A stretch of 64,000 nucleotides of DNA from Rotaria sordida (taxonomy: Eukaryota > Rotifera > Eurotatoria > Philodinida > Philodinidae): the NCBI GenBank assembly GCA_905250125.1, contig CAJNOL010001002.1, positions 23,509 through 87,508 of the forward strand, in the 5' to 3' direction. A program made the position numbers and the translations under genes. Below, piece by piece: positions 33,300-45,955 of the stretch (within the stretch, counting starts at the first letter, position 1; each line of letters starts with the position of its first letter). Below the pieces are notes generated by a model. That model ran no database searches. It worked only from the letters and a program-made list of their open reading frames with translations, and was not told the DNA's origin.

Positions 33300-35456
33300 G
33301 TCATATAATAATGCATCAATGACCAGTAGAGAATGAGTAAAGAAATGATAAGATAACAAATAAGTTCTTTTTTTTGTAAAACGCACGTTAGTATAATAAA
33401 GATGACACCGTTGTAATTATCTAATAAAAAGTATAAAATGCTCTAATCTATATTAAGAAATTTTTGTGTGCTTCAACGCTTGACGCTATGTAGAAAGTGT
33501 CTAAAAATAAATATTTTATATGTATCATTCCTTTGTCACTGTTGTTCTCGTGATTTATTCTTTAATATCTTTTTCTTCATTTGAATGCAAGGTATCAATT
33601 TGATAAAATATCGTACTATCACAACTCTCTATTCTAAATTGATCTTCAGCTAAATGATATTAAAATTGTGCTTTTAATTCACATCAACAGTGTTCAGATC
33701 GGATCTTTTCCTTCTATTCATACGAGTTCGTATGGGCTGAATATCTTTTAGTTGATTATTTTGTTGTGAATTCTACTATAACCGTCGATGTTTCACTAAG
33801 CTTTATGTATATTAATGTGAATGTTCACCAGATTGTTTGCTAGCTTTTTATTTATCAAAAGTTGTTAGATTGATAAAATCCTATCAAGTTGTTTATCTCA
33901 AACTTGTTGCTCAATGATAAATCAAATTAGGTCTTTCAAGAATAAATACAATTTGAATGTTTTTGCATATTAAAATTTGAAACGATATAGGATCTTACAA
34001 CTAAAAATCAGTATAATAAAATTTCCTGTTCGGATGTAATTACTTTAAATTCTTTTGACATGATCACAATTTACTGTCTGCATAGGTCTAAAATTGAAAT
34101 GATAATATGAACTTTTCTTTGACAAAAAAAAAACAATAGATTTCTAATCCTATGAGTGTCTGTTGACTGTATCAATATTAATAACTTAATGAGATTGTTT
34201 TTTTGTAAAGGTTTTCTCTGATAACAAGAATGCAAAACAACAGGTATATAGGATAAATATAGGGAATTCTTCTTTAGGATTCATGTGGATCAAGAATTCC
34301 AAACTTGACATCTAAAATAATAGTAGTCACTAATTGATATTCTTGAATTTATTCTTTCCAGATTGTTACTTTGTTTTTTAATCGATCAGTCAAAATTCTT
34401 TTTTATCTCGAAGTTTAGACACGATTGTTTTTGGCAGGAAAGCAATAAAGACTCTTTTTGAATTGATTATGAAAATAAGAGTTTGGAAAGAATTACAAGA
34501 TAATTGCATCTTCTGAATGTTCAAACACACTTCTTTTTCTTTTCAAGTAAAGGATTTCTGTCCAAAATTCAAGGCAAATTCTAAGTGATGTCTATATATA
34601 AGTAACTTAAAATGAGGTGTTGATGTGGCTTTCCTCTGTGTTCTTATCCAGATCCACATCCTAAGTTATTACATTCATATAAACTGCACAAGAATAGAGC
34701 AGAACAGTGATACATAAATATGCGTATTATGTCAAAGTCAATTTCAGATTTTTCAAACTACTCAGTGAGTGATATCAGTCTTAACGTAGGATAAGAAAAT
34801 TCAAAATGCTATTTCCGTGCAATATAGGTAATTTATGCCTTATTCCCCTTCTCTCACGCGCTCGGAGCACCTGCTTACGTCCTCTGTTAATACTTAAAAG
34901 TTTCTCCCGCCACTTAATCTATCTATCTACCATCAATATACATATTTATTCTGCCAAAACGGGTCTATTTTGCGTTTGACATTTACATGAGTAATGGCTC
35001 TAAAATAAAATTTTTATTATTTTTTGTAAGTTCAATGTTAGGTGAGGAAGAGAAACAATTCGATCCAAAAATGTAATGTGTTGTAGGAGAAAAGCAGGAT
35101 ACATGGATCAGTATCTGGAATGATTTCTTTCTTATTCTGATATATAACAGTATTTACAACTTTCTTCATGCAAAAAAGTTTTTTTAATCGAAATATATTT
35201 TTGCCTATGCAACTCGATGAGTTCCATCCGATGATGACAAAAAATTAATTTATTAAAGTTCTGAATTGTGGGTGTCTTACATAGAAAAGTCTGCCAGAAT
35301 CTTCGTCAGATGTGATGTTAATCTTGCTCAGATTTTTGTATTCATTTTTCCTGCAGTCTTCAACCATAGTTTGTGCTGACTATCCATAAAACCTTCATCT
35401 ATCATTCTGAAAATGTATTCGATAAGATTCAGAAGAGTCATTCAAAAGTCCGAGAA
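33300..35456. other. Gene-free stretch
   Basis: Plain AT-rich DNA. A short patch near 34845-34925 is C-rich and GC-richer (CCCCTTCTCTCACGCGCTC) but has no frame. Nothing else was recognised. Confidence 0.45.
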
Positions 35457-35632
35457 TATTTTATATATTGCAGTAATAATGAGAATGGAAACATAACTAT
35501 AGCAAAACTTAAAACACAAAACGAAAATATTGACATTTGTTTTTGTTGTGTGCTAAACAGGTTTTCGTTTAGTGTTTTAAGTCTTGTTATAGTTATGTTT
35601 CCATTCTCATTATTGCTGCAATATATAAAATA
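35457..35632. repeat. 71-base-pair hairpin with a 34-base loop
   Basis: Bases 35457-35527 pair with 35562-35632 with about five mismatches over 71 positions and no gaps. Both arms contain AATGAGAATGGAAACATAAC or its complement. A transcript would form a long, nearly perfect stem. It could be a small fold-back element or a hairpin RNA gene; the 88-codon frame over it is an artefact of the symmetry. Confidence 0.8.
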
Positions 35633-36400
35633 TATTTAAAATTGACTACTCATGTTCACCTCAATCATATAGTTCGAGAATAATTTCGAAACACAACAAG
35701 TGAAAGGATATCTTTGCATTTCACATCCTACTTGCTCATAAAAAAGATTCTCCAATCATCATCACAATCTAAACAAGGGCTTACATTAGTCATCCTTGGA
35801 GTTATACACAAGATCGATTCCAAATACGAAAGCAGGTAAGAAAACTAGTTTTGTGTTCCATCGAATACAACATGATTTCAATACTAATGAATCGATTTCA
35901 GCAATTCTTTCTCAATCCACTTCATTTCACGATAGGTTACATGACTTAATCGCCAAGTACTCCCGTAGATTAAAATTCTCAACATGCTCATCCGTACACT
36001 AAACCTACCATTCTACAAACTTCGATCACGACATTATTGTCTTATTTTGATAATAACTCTCTATTGTAAAGCCACTTCTTGCTATTCTATGTCATTAGCA
36101 AAAAAAAAGTAATAATAGATGATTCATCAACAATTGCATGTCATAAAAAGTGGCAACATGCAAATATCATCCGTATAATTCCCATCCTGAACCCTTTTAC
36201 TTCTTTCCAATCACCAGTACACTACACCTTATATTGTGATCACCATAATATTTTTAAAACACGGACGATACCCACGGAATTTCTCCTATTCGAATCAAAT
36301 GCACTCGACACTGACCGACAGAACAATAATCTATCGAACACTACATTAATATAAAATAGCCTGCGCTTCACGCTTTCCATTCTCACAAATTGTCCTATAT
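35633..36400. other. No gene recognised; possibly the worn 5' part of the LRR relic
   Basis: Short plus-strand frames at 35796-36002 and 36079-36354 have a mixed composition less AT-rich than the surroundings. I see no domain. Their position just before the LRR repeats makes them candidate remnants of the same gene. Confidence 0.3.
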
Positions 36401-37031
36401 ACATTCACCAAACTCAACCTTTATTGAGATCCAATAGGACCCAAAGAAGCACAACATCTTGCCAATGCTCTCGCCAACAACATGATAAAACATGTTTTTC
36501 TATTCATTTCGCTTCTCACTATCTTGACTTTCCACACAAATACTCACAACACTCGAGCTTAGTCGAAATAACATCGGAGACAAAGGCGGAAGGTATCTTG
36601 CTAAAGCTCTCACTAACAACACGGTAAAATAACATTCTTTACTCATCTAGCTCTTTTTTCACCTTGATTTTTCACGAAGACATTGACGACACTCAACCTT
36701 TCTGGTAATAAAATCGGAGACGCAGAAGCACAGCATCTTACCAAAGCTCTTACTAACAATACGGTATAATAATATTCTCTACTCATCTCGCTCTTCACTA
36801 TCACGAGTTTTCACACAGAAATGCACGAAACTCAACTTTAATTTGAACGATATCAGACACGAAGGAGCACAACATCTTGCTTATGCTCTTACCAACAATA
36901 TGATAAAACACTATTTTTGCTCATCTCACTACTCAGTATCTCGACTTTTCACAGACACTCACAAGATTCAACATTATTAGAAATATTATCGGACGAAAAG
37001 GAAGATTCCGGTGATGAAAATTCGGAAGTCT
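36401..37031 (+). pseudogene. Relic of a ribonuclease-inhibitor-type LRR gene, one repeat per exon
   Basis: Five similar units start near 36410, 36549, 36689, 36828 and 36963, spaced 135-140 bases. Each encodes one 28-residue LRR: unit 2 gives LSRNNIGDKGGRYLAKALTN, unit 3 gives LNLSGNKIGDAEAQHLTKAL, unit 4 LNDIRHEGAQHLAYALTN. This is the NLR/RNase-inhibitor repeat type. Between units lie about 55-base intron-like spacers. Units 2-3 and 3-4 keep GT-AG ends, while the donors after units 1 and 4 have mutated from GT to AT. Unit 1 has a stop and unit 5 is degraded, so the gene is dead. No NACHT or other N-terminal domain was found upstream. Confidence 0.7.
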
Positions 37032-37649
37032 AGTAAGACGCTGACAATCGATTTGTGATCACAAGTTATTCTGGTTTCAGACACTTGGATTCAGATATTT
37101 TTTCATTGAGACATGTTTTTACAGAATACTCTGTTTCAAGAAAAATTTTTACGTCATAGTGTAGTATGGAATCTTGTGATGGTATGACTTTTTTGAATCC
37201 TAGAGGAGTAGGTTGAAGACGTTATAGACAATTTACTGAAATGAATTCAATCATCACTCAGTATTCATATATGCTTGATGTTATTCTTAACATGGTTGTT
37301 TTAGCTGTTCAGTGATGGCGCCTAACTCATGAAAAGTGCTTCTGAATGCATCTATGAGAGATCATCGGATGCATGCGTATGAGGTACTGTTTCATGTTTT
37401 TGATTTCTGAGAAATTCAACTATATAACATTGGTCATGGATATAGAAAACACTGCAGTGCCTGTCAAATTCAATTATATTCAGCAAGTTGCGTTGAAGAC
37501 CAATGGATTCATCAATATAATTAGATCTCATAGTTGGGGAAAAAATTCGTTTATGAGCCTAACGCGTTTCACTTTTATATTAAGAATATTGCGAAAAGAA
37601 GAAGGAAGATGTTTTTTTGTTGAGAGCATCTTCGGATCGAACATAAAAT

Positions 37650-37805
37650 AATAGAGTTAACGACTTCATTAGACATCAATAGACTTCACAAGACTTAAGA
37701 AACTTCAGTAGACTTCAAGAGTTTTCATGCAATTTCAACATATATTCAAAGTATTAGTTCAAAGACTTCAAAAGACTTGTTAAGATTTCATAGGACTTCG
37801 GGCAT
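37650..37805. repeat. Degenerate 10-11 base tandem repeat, AGACTTCA type
   Basis: The motif AGACTTCA with one or two filler bases recurs about a dozen times with substitutions (AGACATCAAT, AGACTTCACA, GACTTAAGAA, AACTTCAGT and so on). A shorter echo is at 39230-39275. It does not resemble a known telomere repeat. Confidence 0.6.
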
Positions 37806-37811
37806 ACTTAG

Positions 37812-38021
37812 CACCGGTAGAATTTTTTACCTTTCCGATACTGGTGCGACTGACAGGAATATCATTCACTTTTCTCACACTTCAACTGTCAAATCAAACT
37901 CTCGATTAGTCATAGATACGTATGAATCGCTACAGTAATGGTGTGAGGTATCTGTCTCACTACTCTAACTCTTTTCACTATTTATTTCCATATGATTTCT
38001 CTCACATGATATCTACCGGTG
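37812..38021. mobile_element. Possible 210-base MITE with CACCGGTAGA ends
   Basis: The stretch begins CACCGGTAGA and ends TCTACCGGTG, a perfect 10-base terminal inverted repeat. There is no coding capacity, and a target-site duplication is not clear. It lies directly beside the AGACTTCA tandem array. Confidence 0.4.
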
Positions 38022-41000
38022 CACATAATACTTCATAGAAGTTGTTGATAAAGGAAATCTCAGAAAACAGTGGAGAGGAATCAGGCACAACCAAACAAGT
38101 TGGGAGGAGGGAAGAGGTGACAAATATGTACGGAGATCCGTATGCTTGTTACAATTTGTTCGCTTTTTTCTCTCGAGTTTTCTCGAAATATTGAAATTAA
38201 GTAAGTTTTTACAGTGTTTTGAAACTAATTTGTTATACGGATTCTTCAGTGTCTTGTTGATAAATGAATGAAGCATATGAACGATAAATTGTGTATTGTG
38301 CTTTTTTGTGTGATGTGTGCTCACCAAGAAAAACAGGATACTCGCATCTCATGAGGTATTTTGATAAAAGCTGTCGAACCGGACATCATCTCCAAGAATC
38401 GTATGACTAACTTTTTACGGAATTCAGTATGTCTGAAAGTATCGAATTCTAGCGTAAAGGACTCTGTCAGAATGCGGCAGAAACCGATTATAAGTGACTG
38501 TTTCGATAGCTTTCAATAAACATGTGTTTGATCTTGATACACATTTCATGTCTTCTTCTCTTATACATAGTAAATGGAATTTTACTGAATTGAAAACAGG
38601 CAGCTAGTTGAAGAACTATCTTTTTTGTCAAATGAGACCTCTTAACAACGCACGACCAGAAGAGAAGAATCAGTCAAAATCGGATGCGTTCGATGGACTA
38701 GAAGAGGAAGGAGTCCAAAAATGCTTTTTTGACCAGGCGTTCACTATGTATGCCGTCATACTACTACAAATTGTATATTAGCTTTGCAAATTGATTAATT
38801 GCCCGTCTCACATCAACATTATTAGCATTCTATATATTTATTCTAGTTCGTACTTCATATTTACGTCGGTATTTCTTATGTCTTTGCAAGTTAAATGCTA
38901 TAAATGACAGGAAACACAAATCAACTTATGAATAACTACGATAAGAATCATTCGACTTTGCTTCGATATCATAAATTGATATCGAAACGAATTGATATAA
39001 AACATTAAGTAGATTATGATGTATTTTCACTGCATAGAAATACTCTGATGTGTGTTTTCTTACAGGAATAGTCTTCAACAACTGTAAAATATGTTTAACT
39101 TGCGAGAAAAATACTTCTATAATCAATTCTTTTGAAAATAATATGCAGAAAACCCAAAACAATCTAGAACACCCAGTAAGGAATCCTCACAAGCACTGGT
39201 CACATGTCGTTGCCGGTTGTAATAACGATTTCAGAGGACTTCCACAGATTTCATGAGACTTCAAGATTGAAGTCACCAGTGTTTCTCTTCGGTGTGGATA
39301 CTTGAATGATTTCTGGTTTTCACCATTGCTGAAAGAAGTCGCGTTTCAGTACCAAACTGATGAAGAATGCAGCCATTGTTGGCGTATAAAGAAATCTGGA
39401 GTTAGAATAAGAGGTCTTGCCTATGGCTCTACGATTACTTTTTTAGACATCGAAATACAGAACTCGAGAATGATACTCGCGCTTCACGTTCAGCGAAACA
39501 CTGATTTTCTTTCCCTTCAGTGCTAATTTTTCGATTCTGACTTTCTAAGTTAATATTAAAAATGATAGTCTCTTTAATTAGATTGCATCATCAAGTTGCG
39601 ATTCGAAACCTGTTAGTTTCTCGTGGTAAGCCCATAATGCGGCAAATACATAATAATAATATCGAAAAACCAGCAGTCAATAACTAAAATATCGAAAGCA
39701 AAACATAAATAAAGCAAGAACTCACTCATGCACTCTGCATCAAACAAGACATCGATGACAGGTATCAGATATGTGCTACTTTTCTACTATGGAAACAGAC
39801 TCGAAAAGTTACTGCATTATAGTACGATGTTTCACTGCACGCGAAGACGACTGTAGCTAACACAATGATCACTTTGACAATCAGGATCCCAACTCTAACC
39901 TCATTTTTAGTAGATGTCTACATCCAATAAAAAATGTCTCTTTTTTCTAGCAAAAACTGAATTGTTGTCAAAACAATTTTAAAATTGGTCTAGATGTATC
40001 TACCTTCGTACGCAGCCATTTTTCTTGAAATCTTAGACAAAAGTAGCCGAGATCGGAACGCAAATTTTGTCAAAACTTAATGTTCTCGCAACGTTTTGTT
40101 ATGAAGACATGATTACCTTATCAAAATTCACTGTTTATGGTAAAATAAATATTTTGATAAAAAGGATAAAGATCTTCACTTTTCTCATATTTCTACAGTA
40201 CTTCAATAAGTGTCCGAAAATATTCGAAAAAGGCTAGAGATGTAAAGCATTCAACGCTCTATCCGACTGTATATCACGAATTTTTTATCCTGCTATGAAA
40301 TCTAGAAAAGCAACGGCAATCCTTTTGAGAAACATACGAAATAAATATTTTTCAATTTTCACATTAATTTAATACAGATGTATCTCCACTATAACTACTC
40401 TTCAACAAGATATATTGAGCTGAATACTTTACAGTAAATCATCTCATTTAGTTCTAATAGTAACACAAATTTCATCAGATTTAAATAATGTTTTGAAAAA
40501 CGACCGTATCATTTACCAACAACAATGTGATTTAAACAGGTGGACATGAACGACAGATAAATCTTTATCGATCTCCGATGATGAATGTCAAGAAGATGAA
40601 TTATATTAAAAACGTTTATATTTATAGCATGTCTATAACATCGTTTTTTTTTATCTTTTATCATTATATTAAATATTCTTCACTTTATATTGGTTGTATG
40701 TTATTTGAAGCTTTATGAAAATAGGACGTACTCTTGTCTTAGTTGTTTTTTTTTCTGAATTTATTAAAAGTTTTCAGTGAAAATAGAGCGATGAAGATAG
40801 AAAAGATCGTATTCACTTATAAGAGAGGCTGCATCTGCATAGCAGGTATCAGACAAAAATCTATGCATTGTACTTTTTCTGGAGAGACGATTTTTGTCTC
40901 ATCAGTCAATATTTGATCTTCATAAATCGTGCCAGAGTGTCAATTTTTATTTTTATGCGTTGAATCTAGAAACTTATAATGAAATATGTACACATCAAGG

Positions 41001-42398
41001 ATCTTGATTGACAGCTAAAAAAAACAAGAGTCTAATAAAAATATAGATAAAAAAATTCGATTAATATTATATCAGTTTGGTACTTTAGATTCATATCATT
41101 TGCTATATACAAAATCGTACCAGTGGCATCAAATAGTCAATGATGATTGTAAATGGTTCAATGACTGTGTTGTTTGATACAAAGTAAAAAATAAATACCA
41201 TCACAACTATCTTGTTTTTTTTTAACTTAAGAATAATATTTTAATGTTTTTAAGGAAGATTTGGCCAAAAATGTCGAAGTATTGATGAAAGACTTTGAAA
41301 TTATAAGAAACTTGGTGAAATTGTGCTGAAATCACAATTATTAGAAAAGATTGATAACCATTTATAAATACCGAAGTTGTAGATTTGTTGCAGTTATAAA
41401 ATTTAGAAACTAAAACCATTCTTGTTTCCATAATGTTGAACAATATGTGGAACTTTTTGAACGATCATGTGTTTAAAAGAAAAATTCCATAACTTCTAAA
41501 AGAATTTAGAAGTTTTGTTTCTTATTAGAAACTAAAGAATCAATTAAAATGAAAGTTCTTCAAGTTACCTAACATAATTATATTCTTGATGAGATTCAAT
41601 TACAACATCTATTGTGATAGACAGAGTTTCAATTTTACTTATCAATCTGTCTATTTGATTATAGTTACCTGAATTCTCGATGGATCTTTCATGAATATTT
41701 GTTATCATTTATTTCTGTACAGAGAATTCTAATTCTAACTATATGAAGTTTGATGATACGAAGCTTTTGAGATCATTATATTCTTTATTATCCTTGTATT
41801 ATCAAGTTTTGCATGGAATCAGAAGCGCATTGTTTTCGTAAAATATACCGATAGTTTCTTTGAACTACTTTGAAACAAAAGCTCAAATCATTATGGTGAA
41901 CTAATAAATGATTTTATAAGACGATATAATAAATAAAAATTGAAGAACATTAAAAAAAACATATTTTTCGTTCAAAAATCGACACTATTTTTGTGTCTTT
42001 TTAAATCAATCAATTTCAATAGGATCAATTGTGACTAAAACTTCAGTTTAAAAACAAAAACATAGATCATTTCACACTTAAAAATTATGGTCACTCATCA
42101 TCTTTTAAACGTGTCTATCCATAATAATACTTCATGATTATCATGAAGATGTTGAACAACTCTAGAATCGACACAGCAGAGATAGTTTACATAACTCCTG
42201 ACATCAATAGATAATATCATTTTCATATGATTGCTTGGATGATCAATACGACATATTTCCTCATTGTTTATTCTTGTTAGGATTAGATTTTATATATGAG
42301 AAGTTATAATATTATTATTAAAGGCAATGACAAAATTTGTTTTATTTAAAAATTAGAAAAAAATTCATCAAATATTAAGTACTGAAAAATTTATCCTA
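38022..42398. other. Long gene-free stretch
   Basis: There are 4.4 kb without a supportable gene. Small frames at 38013-38327, 38926-39526 and 41222-41443 have no recognisable domains. The left kilobase is less AT-rich than the rest. It might hold a decayed gene or element I cannot identify. Confidence 0.45.
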
Positions 42399-43094
42399 TC
42401 AGTTTTTCTTGGTAGGTGTACCAAAAAGAGTGTGTCGCATGTTCCATTCTTCACTCGTAAGGCATTCTTGTCGTGGAATAAATACATTTGGATCACTAAT
42501 ACCAACTGTTATATCATAAAATGATAAGTGTCCAATACCAAATTTGTCACTGTAAGTTGTTCGAGAAACTGGAAGACATCCTCGATAGGTCCATGTGGAA
42601 ACATAATCAATTGTATCATTTGATGGTAATGTGAAATTACCAGCCCTAAATATATACAATAAATATTTATTTAAGAAACAATATTAAAAAAACATTTACC
42701 AGATTGTAACTAATACACCTGTATCAGGAAAAACTGATGAGCCAATATAAGCTTCACCATATGAACGATCAGTTGGACGAATACCAAAATCACGCCATGG
42801 TCGAGTTAATGCCCGACGTGTACAATTACGAGCTTTGAAATTGTAAACAAATTCAATTTTTGCATCAAAAAGAGCAATTGTATCATAAAATTCATCCTGA
42901 GTGCCTTCTTCGATTTCGTCAACGAGACGTTCGCGATGATAAGTAGCATCATAACTTAATCTTCCTTCTAATGCAAATTTTTCTTTTTCATTAACATCAA
43001 AAATACGGCCTTCCCATTGTGGTGGAGTAGTACATGGAACCGGTCGTTGTGCAGCTGCAATACCGACCAAACAAAGAACAAATGCCAAAATCAT
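42399..43094 (-). CDS. Ependymin-related protein, copy 2
   Basis: Exons 43094-42700 and 42645-42399 are joined by a 54-base GT-AG intron inside a Trp codon, giving 213 residues. A signal peptide (MILAFVLCLVGIAAAQ) leads into PCTTPPQWEGRIFDVNEKEK, GRLSYDATYHRERLVDEIEE, KARNCTRRALTRPWRDFGI and SYGEAYIGSS. Exon 2 has GNFTLPSNDTIDYVSTWTY, GCLPVSRTTYSDKFG and FYDITVGISDPNVFIPRQEC. It is almost identical to copy 3, including the intron, so the pair duplicated recently. The protein is secreted; its ligand is unknown. Confidence 0.92.
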
Positions 43095-43165
43095 GGTTTC
43101 GTTTGTTGGAGATGAAACAGGAGAAGAATAAATAACTGTGTTGTAGATTTTAAAAAATAACTCGT

Positions 43166-43184
43166 CTATATATATGTAATACTG
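43166..43184 (-). promoter_or_regulatory. TATA-type promoter box of ependymin copy 2
   Basis: The minus strand reads CAGTATTACATATATATAG, 72-90 bases before the ATG. It is conserved with copies 1 and 3, and about 40 further bases upstream are also similar to copy 3. Confidence 0.6.
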
Positions 43185-43847
43185 TGAGGAGAGTATAGTC
43201 AACAATATTGTTACTTACCTTGACTCTATTTTTAAAAAAACCCAAACGTCAATGCAGACTGCAGTTATCATTACAGTTCGGTATAAGATAACACATTTAT
43301 AGTGACTAATAAAGAATAAATAAAACCATATTGTGTTTAACAATTATCTTTTTTTTGTCAAAACTGGGGTTAGAATGCAGAAAAAAAACTGTCATTACAT
43401 TTGCGAACTGAATAACGTTAGATAATATGAATTATTTCATTTCGAAGTATTCAATGTGAATTTTACTTGCGTAAAAATTCAAACGAGCGAAGTAACGATT
43501 GATTATTGAAATTTTAGTAGGTTTTATTACTTATAACTCTCATTCTTTTAAGAAAAATATCGAATCTATATGAAATATACTTTATATCATGGAGCAAAAC
43601 TTCAAATTTTGATTTCATAAATGAATAAATGAATCATTGAACGTAAAATGACATAGATTTATCTGTGTTTTTCGAAATATATTATACAAATATTCATTCT
43701 TTGATTTAATTACATAAAATATTGTATCTCTTTCTACTAGTTGTCAATCATTTGAACAGTATTAATTATTATTCTATTGAAAATAGAGAAATTTTCTTTT
43801 ATTTTGTAAAAAAAAAATTGTCACATAATTTTTAAAAAAAATGCAAA
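43185..43847. other. Spacer between ependymin copies 2 and 3
   Basis: AT-rich; the first 60 bases resemble the upstream flank of copy 3. No other feature was seen. Confidence 0.45.
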
Positions 43848-44546
43848 CTAAATGTTCTTTTTTGTTGGTGTACCGAAGAGAGTGTATCTCATGTCCCACT
43901 CTTCACTTGACAGACATTCTCGTCGTGGAATAAATACATCTGGATCTCTAATACCAACTGTTATATCATAAAATGATAAGTGTCCGATACCAAATTTGTC
44001 ACTGTGAGTTGTTCGAGAAACTGGAAGACATGCTCGATAGGTCCATGTGGAAACATAATCAATTGTATCATTTGATGGTAATGTGAAATTACCAGCCCTA
44101 AATATATACAATAAATATTTATTTAAGAAACAATATTAAAAATACATTTACCAGATTGTGACTAATACACCGGTCTCAGGAAAAACTGATGAGCCAATGT
44201 AAGCTTCACCATATGAACGATCAGTTGGACGAATACCAAAATCACGCCATGGTCGAGTTAATTCCCGACGTGTACAATTACGAGCTTTGAAATTGTAAAC
44301 AAATTCAACTTTTGAATCAAATAGAGCAATTGTATCATAAAAATCATCCATAGTGCCTTCTTCGACTTCATCAACGAGACGTTCACGATGATAAGTAGCA
44401 TCATAACTTAATCTTCCTTCTAATGCAAATTTTTCTTTTTCATTAACGTCAAAAATACGTCCTTCCCATTGTGGTGGAGTAGTACATGGAACCGGTCGTT
44501 GTGCAACTGCAATACCGACCAAACAAAGAATAAGAGCTACAAACAT
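43848..44546 (-). CDS. Ependymin-related protein, copy 3
   Basis: Exons 44546-44152 and 44097-43848 share the 54-base intron and Trp-codon split of the other copies, giving 214 residues. The signal peptide is MFVALILCLVGIAVAQ. The mature part differs from copy 2 at few positions, for example DEVEEGTMDDF for DEIEEGTQDEF, LTVG replaced by ITVGIRDPDVFIPRREC, and GTPTKKNI with one extra residue at the end. All family cysteines and the PWRDFGI block are kept. It is the younger or sister half of a tandem pair with copy 2. Confidence 0.92.
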
Positions 44547-44620
44547 TGTTTTGTTTGTTGGAAATGAAATAGTAAAAGACAAAAAAAAGCTGCGTCTTAC
44601 AGTTTCAAAAAACTACTGAC

Positions 44621-44637
44621 CTATATATATAATACTG
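44621..44637 (-). promoter_or_regulatory. TATA-type promoter box of ependymin copy 3
   Basis: The minus strand reads CAGTATTATATATATAG, 75-91 bases before the ATG, at nearly the same distance as in copy 2. Confidence 0.6.
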
Positions 44638-45284
44638 TGAGAAGAGCGTATAATCAACATTATTGTCACTTACCTTGATGCAGCAAAAAAAAAGGGCATG
44701 AGTGCATTTTCGGTTATCAGTATAGTCTAATCTAACATAACATATCTATAACGGCTAAAAAAAGTACGAATGAAATAATATTGTGTTAAATACGTAGTTC
44801 TTTTTTGCCAACATGGGATGACAAATCAAAACAAAGATTATCATAGAATTTATAAGACTGATACTAGTAAATGATGTGAACGACTTTATTCTGGAATAAA
44901 TAGAATGAATTGATCCAGAATGAAAAATATGAATGAATGATTGACTATTGAGATCTTAGCATCTTCTAATGTGATATATCAAACAAGTATGAAAAATACT
45001 TCAAGTCACGAAATAAAACTTTCAAAATGTTTTTTACATAAATCCATAAATAGACTATTAGGTGAACATTTAAAATATCTCTATTTATATTCCGGAAGAT
45101 ATATCATTGAAAAGCTTATTGGTTTCTTTTATAAGATGATAAGTTACATGTTTTATTCTTTTAACACCTATTATTTTGCAAAAAAAAAATGATTTATTAT
45201 TTTATTGACAATATAAAACAGTTTATTTTGTAAATGAAAAAACAATTTCAATATAATTTAAATTTTAAAAAAAAGCATTCTCTA
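44638..45284. other. Spacer, upstream flank of ependymin copy 3
   Basis: The first 50 bases are similar to the copy 2 flank. An 83-codon plus-strand frame at 44941-45192 has no domain and is not called. Confidence 0.45.
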
Positions 45285-45955
45285 GATATCGGTTTTGTCC
45301 GTATCCTGAAGGATGTTTTATGCTCCATTTTTTTTGCTCATAAACATTCTTATCATGGAATAAATACATTAAGACCAATAATATTAACTGTAATGCTATA
45401 TTTTTCAATAAAGCTTGTTCGAGACACTCGAAGACAATTTCAACATGTCTATATTGAAACATAATCAATAGTATCAAATGATAATAATGCGAAATCATCA
45501 GCCTTAAATATAGAACAAATACCAACTTAAAAAAGAGTTTTGAAAGAAACATTTACCAAACTATAATTAATAAGTCTCAATCAGATAAAATAGATGAACC
45601 GAAGTAAGCTTCGCTATACGAACGATCATCGGGATAAATATCAAAGTCTCTCGATAGTCGATTCGTTTCCTCATGATATACAATTATGTGCTCATAAATT
45701 GTATATAAATTCAAATCTACTATGAAATTATTCAATCACATGAAAAATTTTTCTTGACTTCTTTTGTACAAAATGTTCAATATCAAATTCACGATAATAA
45801 ACAACATCATAACTTCTTATTCTTTCTTGTAACATAAATTTATATTGTTCATGAAAATTGATGATATGTCGTTCTCATTATGGTAATGTTGAACATATCA
45901 GATGATTTTTATTCTACCGCAATAGCAATCAAACAGAAAAAGAGAACCACAAACA
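45285..45955 (-). pseudogene. Ependymin-related pseudogene between copies 3 and 4
   Basis: Both exons can be followed at DNA level (exon 2 about 45285-45505, exon 1 about 45555-45955), with the intron still in place. Matches include CATGGAATAAATACATTAAG for the VFIPR region, GATGAACCGAAGTAAGCTTC for EAYIGSS and CATCATAACTTCTTATTC for the SYD region. Many substitutions, deletions and frame shifts interrupt both exons, and the signal-peptide start is lost. It is clearly less decayed than the copy at 30 kb. Confidence 0.8.

Noticed and set aside
37650-37805. AGACTTCA array as an internal telomere tract or CRISPR-like array
   Set aside because: Unit length is irregular, there are no unique spacers, and the motif is not a known telomere repeat.
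41222-41443. A 73-codon minus frame in the gap before ependymin copy 2
   Set aside because: No domain; the opposite strand is equally plausible and broken by stops.
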